Source: JAFGSG01 sp964626055 (GTDB taxonomy: Bacteria; Spirochaetota; UBA4802; JAFGDQ01). From it: DNA of 64,000 bases. The notes beneath the pieces are model-generated. The model searched no databases and had not been told where the DNA came from. It saw only the letters and a list, made by a program, of their open reading frames with translations. Below, piece after piece: positions 16,354 through 24,169 of the stretch; the stretch's first letter is position 1, and the number at the start of each line of letters is the position of its first letter. The position numbers were made by a program, and so were the translations under genes. Where the stretch lies: positions 1-64,000 of the forward strand of contig CAZVDF010000012.1 of the NCBI GenBank assembly GCA_964626055.1. Reading direction: 5' to 3'.

Positions 16354-18780
16354 TTATAACTCCGCACTTAAACCGAAGAAGAACTGCCTTCCGGGGCCCG
16401 GGTTGAACGGGTCAATATCATAATCATCTAAAATATTTCTGCAAAGCACGTAAGCCTCATATTTATCTAATACTTTTTGTGAAATTTTTACATTGAACAT
16501 TATCGGATCATGCAGCTCGACTTTTTTATAATATGCCGTTGAAAAAGAATTAGACGCCGTAGGATTACTTGCCATTGCATATCTCACAGCTTTAGCCATA
16601 TATTCTCCGAATATATTCAGAGAAGTTTTCGTAAAGAAATCGAATCTTAAATCCGCAACAAATTGATGCTGAGGAACGGAAGTCGTACCATTTGTGCTTG
16701 TAGGTATATCGCCTTTATTTATTGCCGAATTAGCGCTGTTTTCCAAATTCTTAAGCCTGAGGTATGTGTAAGTAAGACTGATATTAAGATCCATTACCCT
16801 GTCTATTAAGTCTTTAAGTTTTCCGTTTGCGATTAATTCAACACCCTGATGAGTTTCTCCCTTTGTATTTGTATAAAGCTTGTTCCCGGTTACATTAGGA
16901 TCATATATTGTAGCCAGCTTATCCTTAAATTTTGTGTAAAAGTAATCGGTGCGTAAGCTAACTGTCCTTTGCAACAGGAAAAATTCAGGGCCTATATTTG
17001 TATTATATGATTTTTCAGGTTTTAAACCGTCGTCCGTAACTTCCGAAGCCACATTGGCATATTGCGACATGGTCGGAAGCTTGGTCTTCTGTGAGAAGGA
17101 ACCGCGCAGCAATAGAAAATTCTTAAGAGGTTCATAAGTGACTCCGACTACAGGATTAAATGAATCCCTCGTCCCCCATATAGCCGAATCCTCTTTGGCG
17201 ATGTACTGGTCTTCCATATTAGGATAAAAATATGTTACGCGTCCGGCTGTCCTTGTAACATTTCTTTTCTTATAATCCATGAATTTTTGGGCGTCGTAAG
17301 ATATTCCGGCGCTTATGTTAACCGGCAAACTTAAAGCCGGATTGAGATTAATTTCATCCTCCAGTGCGACCGTGAGCTGTTCCATGGTCATGCGTTTTGT
17401 GTCGAAGTAGTCATAACCGGCTAATGCATATGCTGCGTCAGCGCTGCCTAATCCTGTTCCGACAAATCTTTTATCAGCCTGTTCCCTTTCAACATGTTTA
17501 TCCCATCGGAAAAGAATAGAATTATTGAGTTTATTCCAGTTTGCAAGCTTATAAGAGGGAAAAATATTAAAACCGGCAGATGTATTTTTCCAATTGGAAT
17601 GATCGCCTCCCCAGCTTGTTACGGGCGTGGTCTCATCGGCGTCTATATAACCATCAAGAACTTCATTATTATAAGTATAAAATACATTTCCTTTTAAAGA
17701 AAAATCTTCTTTTTCATAATTTAAATAAGGTGCCGCAGTTATTGAATATACGTCCCGCCAGTTAAATGCAGTTGCGCTCAATTTAAAGGTATTTGAAGAA
17801 GCTGAGTTCGACCATGCGCCGTTAGATGTCTCTTCAGTATTAGTCAGTGAATTGCTGTATCTCTTTGATTCACTCTGAGTATAATTTGCCGTAATACCTG
17901 TTTCAAGGCCTTTAAAAAAAGAATATCCGGTTTTTCCTGAAATATTATATTTAAACATTTCCTGATGAGGCCATTCGCCGGTATCATTTAAATATTTATC
18001 GAGCGCGTACTGGGAGGCTGCAGAAGAATCCATTGTGTATCCCAGGGATGGATATAACTTATTGAACCATTTTAAACGTTCCGATTTATCCAGCTTTTTG
18101 GAGACTTCAAAAGAAGCTTCTTTTGAGACATTGGCTGTCAGCCAATAATAGAAATCATTTAAAGCCATTCCCTGGGCTGCATTAATAGTATAATCCCCAT
18201 TAATACCATACTCGATACCTCCTTTTGCGTATAAATCCGTAGGCCTCTTTGAAATTATATTTATTGATCCGACCGTCCCCAGACTTCCATATAGGGCGGA
18301 AGAGGTACCGCGATTAATAATGATTTCCGAAGCATCCATTACAGGGATTTTTGAAATATCGACATTTGCCTCATAAACATCGGCTATCGGAATACCGTCG
18401 ACCAGCAGGGCGACATAAGGCATTTCAAATCCTCTCAGGTAAAAACGTTTATGACCTTTTCCATGTTGAAATGTAATAAAACCCGGAACTAATTTCAGTG
18501 AATCGCTAAGATCTCTGTCACCATGCGCTTTAATATCCTCCGCTGTCAATATTGAAGTAGTGGTCGCGTTTTCGATATTTGCGATCCTTTTCTGTTTTAC
18601 CACGATCTCGCCAATGGTAAACGGCTCGGTTTTTTGTTTTTCGGCTTTCGTCGAATCTGTTTTTTTCTCTTCTGTCTGTATTTGCGCAGGCTGATCCTGT
18701 ACTGCCTGTGCATCCAGATTCATTACTGAAATTGACAGAAGAAATAAAGAACTCAATAAAAATGCTGAAAATCTCTTCAT
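16354..18780 (-). CDS. TonB-dependent outer-membrane receptor 1
   Basis: A 808-residue receptor. The ATG at 18780 has GGGAGG upstream; the frame extends three codons further to a TTG. Signal peptide (MKRFSAFLLSSLFLLSIS), a Lys/Glu/Thr-rich linker, a TonB-box-like EIVVKQ (about residue 65), and a plug domain with LVPGFITFQHG, RGFEMPYVALLVDGIPIADVYE and IINRGTSSALYGSLGTVGSINIISK. The barrel follows and ends ...FFFGLSAEL. Receptors of this class import chelated metals or cobalamin with energy from TonB-ExbB-ExbD. Operator B lies upstream and a binding protein gene downstream. The plausible cargo is a molybdenum or tungsten complex, by inference. Confidence 0.88.
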   Translation of the reverse strand: MKRFSAFLLSSLFLLSISVMNLDAQAVQDQPAQIQTEEKKTDSTKAEKQKTEPFTIGEIVVKQKRIANIENATTTSILTAEDIKAHGDRDLSDSLKLVPGFITFQHGKGHKRFYLRGFEMPYVALLVDGIPIADVYEANVDISKIPVMDASEIIINRGTSSALYGSLGTVGSINIISKRPTDLYAKGGIEYGINGDYTINAAQGMALNDFYYWLTANVSKEASFEVSKKLDKSERLKWFNKLYPSLGYTMDSSAASQYALDKYLNDTGEWPHQEMFKYNISGKTGYSFFKGLETGITANYTQSESKRYSNSLTNTEETSNGAWSNSASSNTFKLSATAFNWRDVYSITAAPYLNYEKEDFSLKGNVFYTYNNEVLDGYIDADETTPVTSWGGDHSNWKNTSAGFNIFPSYKLANWNKLNNSILFRWDKHVEREQADKRFVGTGLGSADAAYALAGYDYFDTKRMTMEQLTVALEDEINLNPALSLPVNISAGISYDAQKFMDYKKRNVTRTAGRVTYFYPNMEDQYIAKEDSAIWGTRDSFNPVVGVTYEPLKNFLLLRGSFSQKTKLPTMSQYANVASEVTDDGLKPEKSYNTNIGPEFFLLQRTVSLRTDYFYTKFKDKLATIYDPNVTGNKLYTNTKGETHQGVELIANGKLKDLIDRVMDLNISLTYTYLRLKNLENSANSAINKGDIPTSTNGTTSVPQHQFVADLRFDFFTKTSLNIFGEYMAKAVRYAMASNPTASNSFSTAYYKKVELHDPIMFNVKISQKVLDKYEAYVLCRNILDDYDIDPFNPGPGRQFFFGLSAEL

Positions 18781-18814
18781 AATCAACAAACCTCCCTAAA
18801 TGTTAGTAATCATT

Positions 18815-18852
18815 CGATATGTCCAAAAAAACATAGCGTTTATATATGTCAA
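18815..18852 (-). promoter_or_regulatory. ModE-type operator B, upstream of TonB receptor 1
   Basis: CGATATGT (18815-18822), 8 bp (CCAAAAAA), ACATAGCG (18831-18838), 8 bp, TGTCAA (18847-18852). Two mismatches to the perfect palindrome. It ends 34 bp before the receptor start codon. Confidence 0.78.
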
Positions 18853-18948
18853 TATATATTTTGTTATTTTTGACATTTTTAGTAATTTTGCAGATCTGAA
18901 GGCGCAAAAAAATAGCAGGGAGTGGAATTCATCTGTCCGGAAATAGTC

Positions 18949-18984
18949 AAAAAGGGACCTCCCAGGCCGGGGGATGTCCCTTTT
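18949..18984. terminator. Terminator of the moeA-exbBD-tonB operon
   Basis: AAAAAGGGAC and GTCCCTTTT pair around a G/C-rich inner part (CTCCC to GGGGG). A-rich and T-rich flanks make it usable in both directions. It lies between the tonB operon and the receptor 1 promoter. Confidence 0.75.
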
Positions 18985-19074
18985 AAAAAGAGATAACAAA
19001 ATGAGATTCATTTATCATTATGTAAAATTTAACATATCGCGAATTCCTGTCGACAAATTTTTTAAAAAATATAT

Positions 19075-19206
19075 TTAAAACTTATGTTCTGTACGCGATG
19101 TATTGTAAAAACGGAATTGGGCGATCAGGCTTTTCTGGTAATCGCTTTCCTCAGCATGGGCGGAAGCGTCCGGAAATAAAAGCAGCAGGCAGAATATCTG
19201 TTTCAT
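19075..19206 (-). CDS. Small exported peptide (43 residues), possibly a truncated gene
   Basis: The ATG at 19206 has AAAGGAGAA upstream. The product MKQIFCLLLLFPDASAHA plus EESDYQKSLIAQFRFYNTS looks like a signal peptide with cleavage after AHA and a 25-residue mature part. It starts 19 bp after tonB on the same strand and ends before the terminator. It could be a real small envelope protein or the 5' stub of a lost gene. I recognise no family. Confidence 0.5.
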   Translation of the reverse strand: MKQIFCLLLLFPDASAHAEESDYQKSLIAQFRFYNTSRTEHKF

Positions 19207-19225
19207 CGGTATGTTCTCCTTTATT

Positions 19226-19885
19226 TCAGTCCTGCAGCGTGAACACTATAGGAAGGCGCACCACCATCTTTACGGGTTTACCGCTTTTTTTACCGGGCCG
19301 AAAGCGCATTCTCGCGAGCACTTTCATCGCGGCGTCGTCGAATCCGTATCCGGCGTTCGCGGACAGGACTTTTGACTTGTTGATCGCTCCGTTGTCGTTG
19401 ACCTGGACTTCCACAATAACCGTGCTCCGCGTAATGTTCGCCGATCTGGCCGCTTTCGGGAAATATTCGTCGGGATTGAAATCAATGATAGGCACAGGCG
19501 GACGCTCCGCCAGGTCCGCGAACATGTATCCGTCCTGGTCTGTGCCTGTACCCGAAAGCTTGTTTATGTTCACATCGACATTCTCCGCGTCAGCCTTGCC
19601 TTCGCCCGTGCCCTCGACCCATTCTTCCTTCTGTACCGGCGCCGGGTTAGTGTCGCCGCCAAGGATTATCGATTCCGGAATATCGATAAAATCGACTTCT
19701 ACATTTTTATTCGCGAGTTCGCTTCCGTCGAAAACCATTTCTTTATTGGACGCGAAAGCGACAATTGCAGGAAAATAATATATAATAATAATTATAACAT
19801 GAAGCGCGAACGAGCCGGTAAAGCACCGTTTAAAAAGATCCATTTTTTTGAACCGCCGAATTATTTTTCCGATCTTATTATTCAT
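19226..19885 (-). CDS. tonB: Energy transducer TonB
   Basis: A 219-residue inner-membrane-anchored protein: cytoplasmic basic N-terminus, one membrane segment (about residues 23-46), a linker with acidic stretches, and a C-terminal TonB domain (ITRSTVIVEVQVNDNGAINKSKVLSAN, AAMKVLARMRFRPGKKSGKPV) at about residues 140-215. It passes proton-motive energy from ExbB/ExbD to outer-membrane receptors. It is the fourth gene after moeA, exbB and exbD, and so appears to be dedicated to the metal receptors of this island. Confidence 0.93.
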   Translation of the reverse strand: MNNKIGKIIRRFKKMDLFKRCFTGSFALHVIIIIIYYFPAIVAFASNKEMVFDGSELANKNVEVDFIDIPESIILGGDTNPAPVQKEEWVEGTGEGKADAENVDVNINKLSGTGTDQDGYMFADLAERPPVPIIDFNPDEYFPKAARSANITRSTVIVEVQVNDNGAINKSKVLSANAGYGFDDAAMKVLARMRFRPGKKSGKPVKMVVRLPIVFTLQD

Positions 19886-19901
19886 AATTCAACCCCCGGA
19901 A

Positions 19902-20303
19902 TTAACGTTTTACGGACAGGGCTATCCTCGTAACGCCCGCCTGGCGGATCAATCCCATCGCGTACGCTATTTTGCCGTATGAAAGCCTTTCGTCCGCGGA
20001 AAGCGTCACCCTCATGTTGGGCCTGTATTTCGCTTCCTGAGTAAGCTTAACAAGCATTCTGTCTTCCGTGATCTCGCTATCTTCCATCAGCAGTTTGCCG
20101 TTTACCGTCAGGGCGATCTGCACCGACTTCTGAATGTTCGGATCGGCCGCGTTGGCCTTTGGAAGATTGATGTTTACGGATTCCATTTTCAGGAAGTTGG
20201 CCGTTACCATGAATATTACGAGAAGCACGAGAAGAACATCTACCATAGGAGTAATATTGATATAACCGATCTCGTCGCTCTCGGAGTTTGAATACATTGC
20301 CAT
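19902..20303 (-). CDS. exbD: Biopolymer transport protein ExbD
   Basis: A 133-residue protein with one N-terminal membrane segment (PMVDVLLVLLVIFMVTA) that holds the functional Asp of ExbD/TolR in MVDVLL. The rest is the small periplasmic domain (LTVNGKLLMEDSEI, VTLSADERLSYGKI). It works with ExbB as a proton channel that drives TonB. It is separated from exbB by 220 bp containing palindrome P3. Confidence 0.93.
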   Translation of the reverse strand: MAMYSNSESDEIGYINITPMVDVLLVLLVIFMVTANFLKMESVNINLPKANAADPNIQKSVQIALTVNGKLLMEDSEITEDRMLVKLTQEAKYRPNMRVTLSADERLSYGKIAYAMGLIRQAGVTRIALSVKR

Positions 20304-20371
20304 AATTTATTACCTCCTTATTAAAATAATAGCTTATCCGATATATTTTTATATAATGGATAAACATTAAT

Positions 20372-20485
20372 GATAGAATGATCAGATTTAATTAATTTTA
20401 AGGCAACATGGATGTTGCCGACCGCCGAAGAGTCCATGGATGGGATATTTGAGGCGGAAAATTGATTAGATCTGATCATTCTATC
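20372..20485. repeat. Palindromic element P3 inside the exbB-exbD gap
   Basis: Arms GATAGAATGATCAG... (20372 on) and ...CTGATCATTCTATC (to 20485) pair over 28 nt with two G:T-type positions. The core GGCAACATGGATGTTGCC-GACCGCCGAAGAGTCC is the reverse complement of the P2 core. Located within an apparent operon. Confidence 0.85.
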
Positions 20486-20523
20486 AACAGTGTTAAAAAA
20501 TTAATGTAATAAAAGTTAGTATA

Positions 20524-21156
20524 TCAGTTTATTTTCTTCCCCTTCGCACTGAGATTGGCGCTGATCTCTTTTGAAAATATCTCAAGGTGCTGGATAATGA
20601 CCTTTACTTTTTTCGAAAAATAGTTGTTTGCCATGACGACCGGTATGGCTATAAAAAGCCCGAACGCTGTCGCGTACAGCGCCTTGGAAATGCTCCGCAT
20701 CACCACTTCCGCGCCCGTGCTCCCCAGAGTTCCCAGCCCGTAGAACGCCTTGATGACTCCAAGCACCGTGCCCAGAAGACCTATGAACGGGGCGTTATTC
20801 CCCAGCGTGTTCAGGATCGTCAGCCTCTTTTCCATAAATATCTTCTCTTCAATAATTTTTCCGGACATGAGCTCCGGTAGGCTGCCCTCGTCATTTTTAG
20901 CATGATCTATTGAAAATTGCGCGAACCTGGTATACGCGTTATCGCCTGCCGCTTTTATCAGATCGGCTGATGTTTTAAGATCGCGCTTTCTGAAAAGAGC
21001 TATCAATTCCTCCGCGAATGCGGTAATCTTTTTATTGGAATTCTTATTGAATACCATTGCTCTTTCAATTCCGACGGCAAGCGCAACTATGCTCGCGAGA
21101 ATGAGCATTGAGAAAACAATTATTTCGCCGTAATCCACTAATATCAATTCGTACAT
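20524..21156 (-). CDS. exbB: MotA/TolQ/ExbB proton channel protein ExbB
   Basis: A 210-residue protein with three membrane segments: VFSMLILASIVALAVGIER near the N-terminus, LNTLGNNAPFIGLLGTVLGVIKAF around residue 115 and ALYATAFGLFIAIPVVMANNYF around residue 160. The GLLGTVLG and TAFGLFIAIPAV-type motifs define the family. It pairs with ExbD and TonB encoded downstream. It follows moeA by 48 bp on the same strand. Confidence 0.93.
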   Translation of the reverse strand: MYELILVDYGEIIVFSMLILASIVALAVGIERAMVFNKNSNKKITAFAEELIALFRKRDLKTSADLIKAAGDNAYTRFAQFSIDHAKNDEGSLPELMSGKIIEEKIFMEKRLTILNTLGNNAPFIGLLGTVLGVIKAFYGLGTLGSTGAEVVMRSISKALYATAFGLFIAIPVVMANNYFSKKVKVIIQHLEIFSKEISANLSAKGKKIN

Positions 21157-21204
21157 GTCGTTCTTCCTTAAATTTGACTTATATAGTTTTATATTGCCAT
21201 CTCA

Positions 21205-22539
21205 TTAAATAATGGGGTGCTCCTGCCGCCAATCCAGAGGCAGAACTTTTATTGTATCCCCGGCTTTTACCGCGGAACCTGCCGGAATGATAGCGAGCGA
21301 GTTTGCGGCCGCCATTGAAGCTATCATGCCCAGTCTGTCGCCAAGTCCAAGTATTACCCGGTATTCGCCCTTAACTTTTTCCAGGCGTGAATACTTTACA
21401 AATGCCATGCCCATTCTTTGAGGCGTCGAATCCATGGCCGTTGCGTCCACCGCAGGATGTCCTGTTTCCGCGATACCTCTCATTTTAAGAAGAGCGGGCC
21501 TTACAAGAGTCTCGAAATTGATTATACAGCCCGCAGGCGGGCCTGCAAGGGAAAAGACCGGGATTGCTTTTTTCCCGCCATCCCGGGAAAAATTACTGAT
21601 TACGCCGAACGCTACCGCCGCTCCGGGGCCCATTTTAATTTTGGAAAAAATTACTTTACCAAGTTTCCCAACTACAAGCCTTACCAGGTCGTAATCGCCC
21701 TTGGACACTCCGCCGCTTGTGATCACGACATCCGCCGTTACCCCGGTCGGGATTTTCGATAAAATAGCGTCTTCTTTATCCCGTGCGATACCCAGTATCC
21801 TTGGTATGCCTCCGTAGTGCGAGACAAGAGAAGAGATCGTAGCGGTATTGGAATTATAAGTTTTACCGCGTGACAACGGCCTGCCGGGTTTGATAAGTTC
21901 GTCCCCCGTGGCTATTATGGCAACAACCGGACGACGCACTACTTTAATCCAGGCCTTTCCGATGGACGCAAGCGCGGAGATCTGTGTCGGGCCGATAACC
22001 GTTCCTTTCTGCACAATAAGGGCGCCTTTTTTTACATTGCTTCCTGCAGGACGAATGCTGTCCCCGGGATTCGCTTTCACATAAATCTTTACGTATGAGG
22101 GCTTATTTCTGTTGGGCCCGTTTTTATTACCGGGCTCGTCGGTATCCTCAAAACGCACCACGCAATCCGCTCCTTCCGGGACTACCGAACCGGTCATGAT
22201 ACGAATGGCCGTCCCGGGAGTGACTTCAGTCCGGATGAGGCGCCCTGCCCGCGCCGTAGCCGCTATTCTCAATACTGCTGGATTCTGCGCGGAGGCATCT
22301 CCGATATCTTCCGACCTCACCGCATAGCCGTCCGGGCCGGAAATGGAAGCCTGGGGCAGATCGAAATTGGAATAAATATTTTCCGCGAGCACCTGGCCTG
22401 CGGATTTGACAATCGGCCTCTCCTCTTCTCCTATGACGAATGTATTCTTTAAAACAATTTCCAGCGCGTCTTCATAATTTATGGCGGTCTTTTCTTTACC
22501 CTTCCGAATTGTTTTAACGACATCCCGTGATTTTGTCAT
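21205..22539 (-). CDS. moeA: Molybdopterin molybdenumtransferase MoeA
   Basis: A 444-residue enzyme that inserts molybdate (or tungstate) into adenylylated molybdopterin. Visible parts: N-terminal domain with ISGPDGYAVRSEDI (about residue 63), MTGSVVPEGADCVVRFED, the MoCF domain with ATGDELIKPG, YNSNTATISSLV and VITSGGVSKGDYDLV (about residue 275), then GPGAAVAFG, LAGPPAGCIINFE and a C-terminal domain IV. GGAGGCAGC precedes the ATG. Operator C lies directly upstream and exbB follows. Placing cofactor assembly and TonB energisation on one transcript is unusual and ties the receptors to molybdenum use. Confidence 0.93.
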   Translation of the reverse strand: MTKSRDVVKTIRKGKEKTAINYEDALEIVLKNTFVIGEEERPIVKSAGQVLAENIYSNFDLPQASISGPDGYAVRSEDIGDASAQNPAVLRIAATARAGRLIRTEVTPGTAIRIMTGSVVPEGADCVVRFEDTDEPGNKNGPNRNKPSYVKIYVKANPGDSIRPAGSNVKKGALIVQKGTVIGPTQISALASIGKAWIKVVRRPVVAIIATGDELIKPGRPLSRGKTYNSNTATISSLVSHYGGIPRILGIARDKEDAILSKIPTGVTADVVITSGGVSKGDYDLVRLVVGKLGKVIFSKIKMGPGAAVAFGVISNFSRDGGKKAIPVFSLAGPPAGCIINFETLVRPALLKMRGIAETGHPAVDATAMDSTPQRMGMAFVKYSRLEKVKGEYRVILGLGDRLGMIASMAAANSLAIIPAGSAVKAGDTIKVLPLDWRQEHPII

Positions 22540-22561
22540 GCTGCCTCCATTATAATATATA

Positions 22562-22599
22562 CGTTATGTCAAAAAAAACATAACCTGGATGCTTGTCAA
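22562..22599 (-). promoter_or_regulatory. ModE-type operator C, upstream of moeA-exbB-exbD-tonB
   Basis: CGTTATGT (22562-22569), 8 bp (CAAAAAAA), ACATAACC (22578-22585), 8 bp, TGTCAA (22594-22599). One mismatch. It is 22 bp from the moeA start codon, so binding would block transcription initiation. Confidence 0.8.
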
Positions 22600-22642
22600 G
22601 GTATTTTTAAATAAATTTTAGAACATTTATTGAGTGAAAGGC

Positions 22643-23695
22643 TTATTCTATTCCGCCCGCAAGAATAGTCTTAATATCGCTATCGGAAAGTTTATAGTCA
22701 AAAAAACGCCGGTAAAAAGACCGTACCTCATCTTCAATGCTGATATGTCTGAATCTATCCGGATAAAACATCTTTGCTGCCCATAAAACGGTTAATGCCT
22801 GTTCGACTGTTCTCTGCCCCCATGAATGAGCCCCCATCGGAATAGAATATACCTTCTTATTTATTACTGCATGCGTTCCTGAAAGCCTTTTATCTTTATA
22901 TATTTTTGATATCTCCGACGGTGAAGCGACTATCATAATATCCGGATTCCAGATTAGCACTTGCTCATGTGAAAAAGACACTTTCCCTGTTCTTTTAATT
23001 CCAGCAGTCACACTTATTCCTCCCGCTTCCTTGATCCACCAGTCAGCGATGAGTAGCGGCGTTGTTAAAGTATCCGGGCTAAAATACAGCACCACGGGCA
23101 TCTCATTTTTCGAAATTCCGCTTAAACGATTCCTGATATTTTTCATCGATACTTCAAAATATAATAAATACTCTTTCGTCCTTATCATACGATCCAGCAG
23201 GTTTCCCAAAATTTTCATATTCGATAAAATTTCCGAAGAGTCTCTCCATTCTATAAAAACAACCGGCATCCTGTAACGTTCCAGCATATTAACCATAAAC
23301 ATGTCCATGGTAATAACCACATCCGGATTCAACTTAAACAAAACTTCCATATTGAGATCGCGACTCTGCCCCTGGATCATCGGCTGTTTTGCCAGATGAG
23401 GCGCAATAGCAGTCTGCATATTGTATCTATTCGATTTTGCAAATAATGGGAGACCGTTAACAATTTTTTTTCCTTCACCGAGCGCAAATAGATAGCTATT
23501 AATTACAGGGACTGAACCTACGGTTGCGATCCGGGAGATTTTATACGGTACAATGACTTTTCGTCCCGCCATATCTATGATGGATTTACTGTGCGGGATT
23601 TCTTCCGTAATCAATTCATTTGCCGATAATCCATTGTGCCACAGGCTGCATATGCATGTAAGCGTAAACAGCAATTTTAAAAAAACAGCTTTCAT
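22643..23695 (-). CDS. Periplasmic substrate-binding protein, FecB/BtuF type (copy d)
   Basis: A 350-residue exported protein. The ATG at 23695 is chosen because a signal peptide follows directly (MKAVFLKLLFTLTCICSLW...), though its ribosome-binding site is weak. The frame is open to 23791. Core features: MAGRKVIVPYKISRIATVG, LIWNPDIMIVASPSE around residue 245, YSIPMGAHSWGQRTVEQ and a C-terminal helix pair ending TILAGGIE. It belongs with the gene remnant at 26869-27099 (shared AHSW-RT-EQ and FYRRFF/FYKHFF patterns) rather than copies a-c. It lies downstream of TonB receptor 2 with 474 bp of repeats between. Confidence 0.82.
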   Translation of the reverse strand: MKAVFLKLLFTLTCICSLWHNGLSANELITEEIPHSKSIIDMAGRKVIVPYKISRIATVGSVPVINSYLFALGEGKKIVNGLPLFAKSNRYNMQTAIAPHLAKQPMIQGQSRDLNMEVLFKLNPDVVITMDMFMVNMLERYRMPVVFIEWRDSSEILSNMKILGNLLDRMIRTKEYLLYFEVSMKNIRNRLSGISKNEMPVVLYFSPDTLTTPLLIADWWIKEAGGISVTAGIKRTGKVSFSHEQVLIWNPDIMIVASPSEISKIYKDKRLSGTHAVINKKVYSIPMGAHSWGQRTVEQALTVLWAAKMFYPDRFRHISIEDEVRSFYRRFFDYKLSDSDIKTILAGGIE

Positions 23696-23775
23696 GTATT
23701 TATCCCATATACTCTTTATAATGCATGGCAGAGACGGGTTTATTATGAAATAAAACCATCGCTTTTGGCTGTGGT

Positions 23776-23824
23776 CCACCGGTCTTTTCAACGGTGGAAA
23801 TACGGGTTATGCCCGTATTCTTTT
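23776..23824. other. Two tandem hairpins upstream of binding protein copy d
   Basis: CCACCG/CGGTGG (23776-23797) and AATACGGG/CCCGTATT (23799-23819), the latter followed by CTTTT on the plus strand. No plus-strand gene precedes it. On the minus strand it would form in the leader of the 23695 gene, where it might slow or protect the transcript. Confidence 0.4.
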
Positions 23825-23887
23825 CATAACAAACGACCAAAATTGTCATCTTGAAAGAAATGTATTTTAATAATGCTTTTAATAGGG

Positions 23888-24043
23888 GCTGTCTTAAAAC
23901 AAAGCCTGTTTAATATGTAATATCGAAATTCGATTATATTAGTAAAATTTTCTGCGGAACTCGGCCTTCGGGCTCAGACAGTCCTCGAAAATTTTACTAA
24001 TATAATCGAATTTCTTAGAACCAAGACATTTTGGGACAACCTC
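23888..24043. repeat. Palindromic element R6
   Basis: 25-nt perfect arms at 23927-23951 and 23988-24012 (AATTCGATTATATTAG and complement) around a short core TCTGCGGAACTCGG...CAGTCCTCG that is a reduced form of the R2/R4 core. Outer ends GCTGTCTTAAAAC and CATTTTGGGACAAC are imperfect inverted copies. Confidence 0.75.
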
Positions 24044-24169
24044 TTGTTTATAATAGAACTGCGACCTCTAAAATTATTTAATTGTAAAGTCAGCTGCCGG
24101 CACAAGGCTGCGCAACATCCGAGTTGTTGCCGGCGGCTGCTTACATAGGATGAGTTATTTATACTCCTT

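Noticed and set aside
23799..23824. Plus-strand terminator at 23799
   Set aside because: The hairpin plus CTTTT has the form, but no plus-strand gene precedes it, so it is listed only as a hairpin.
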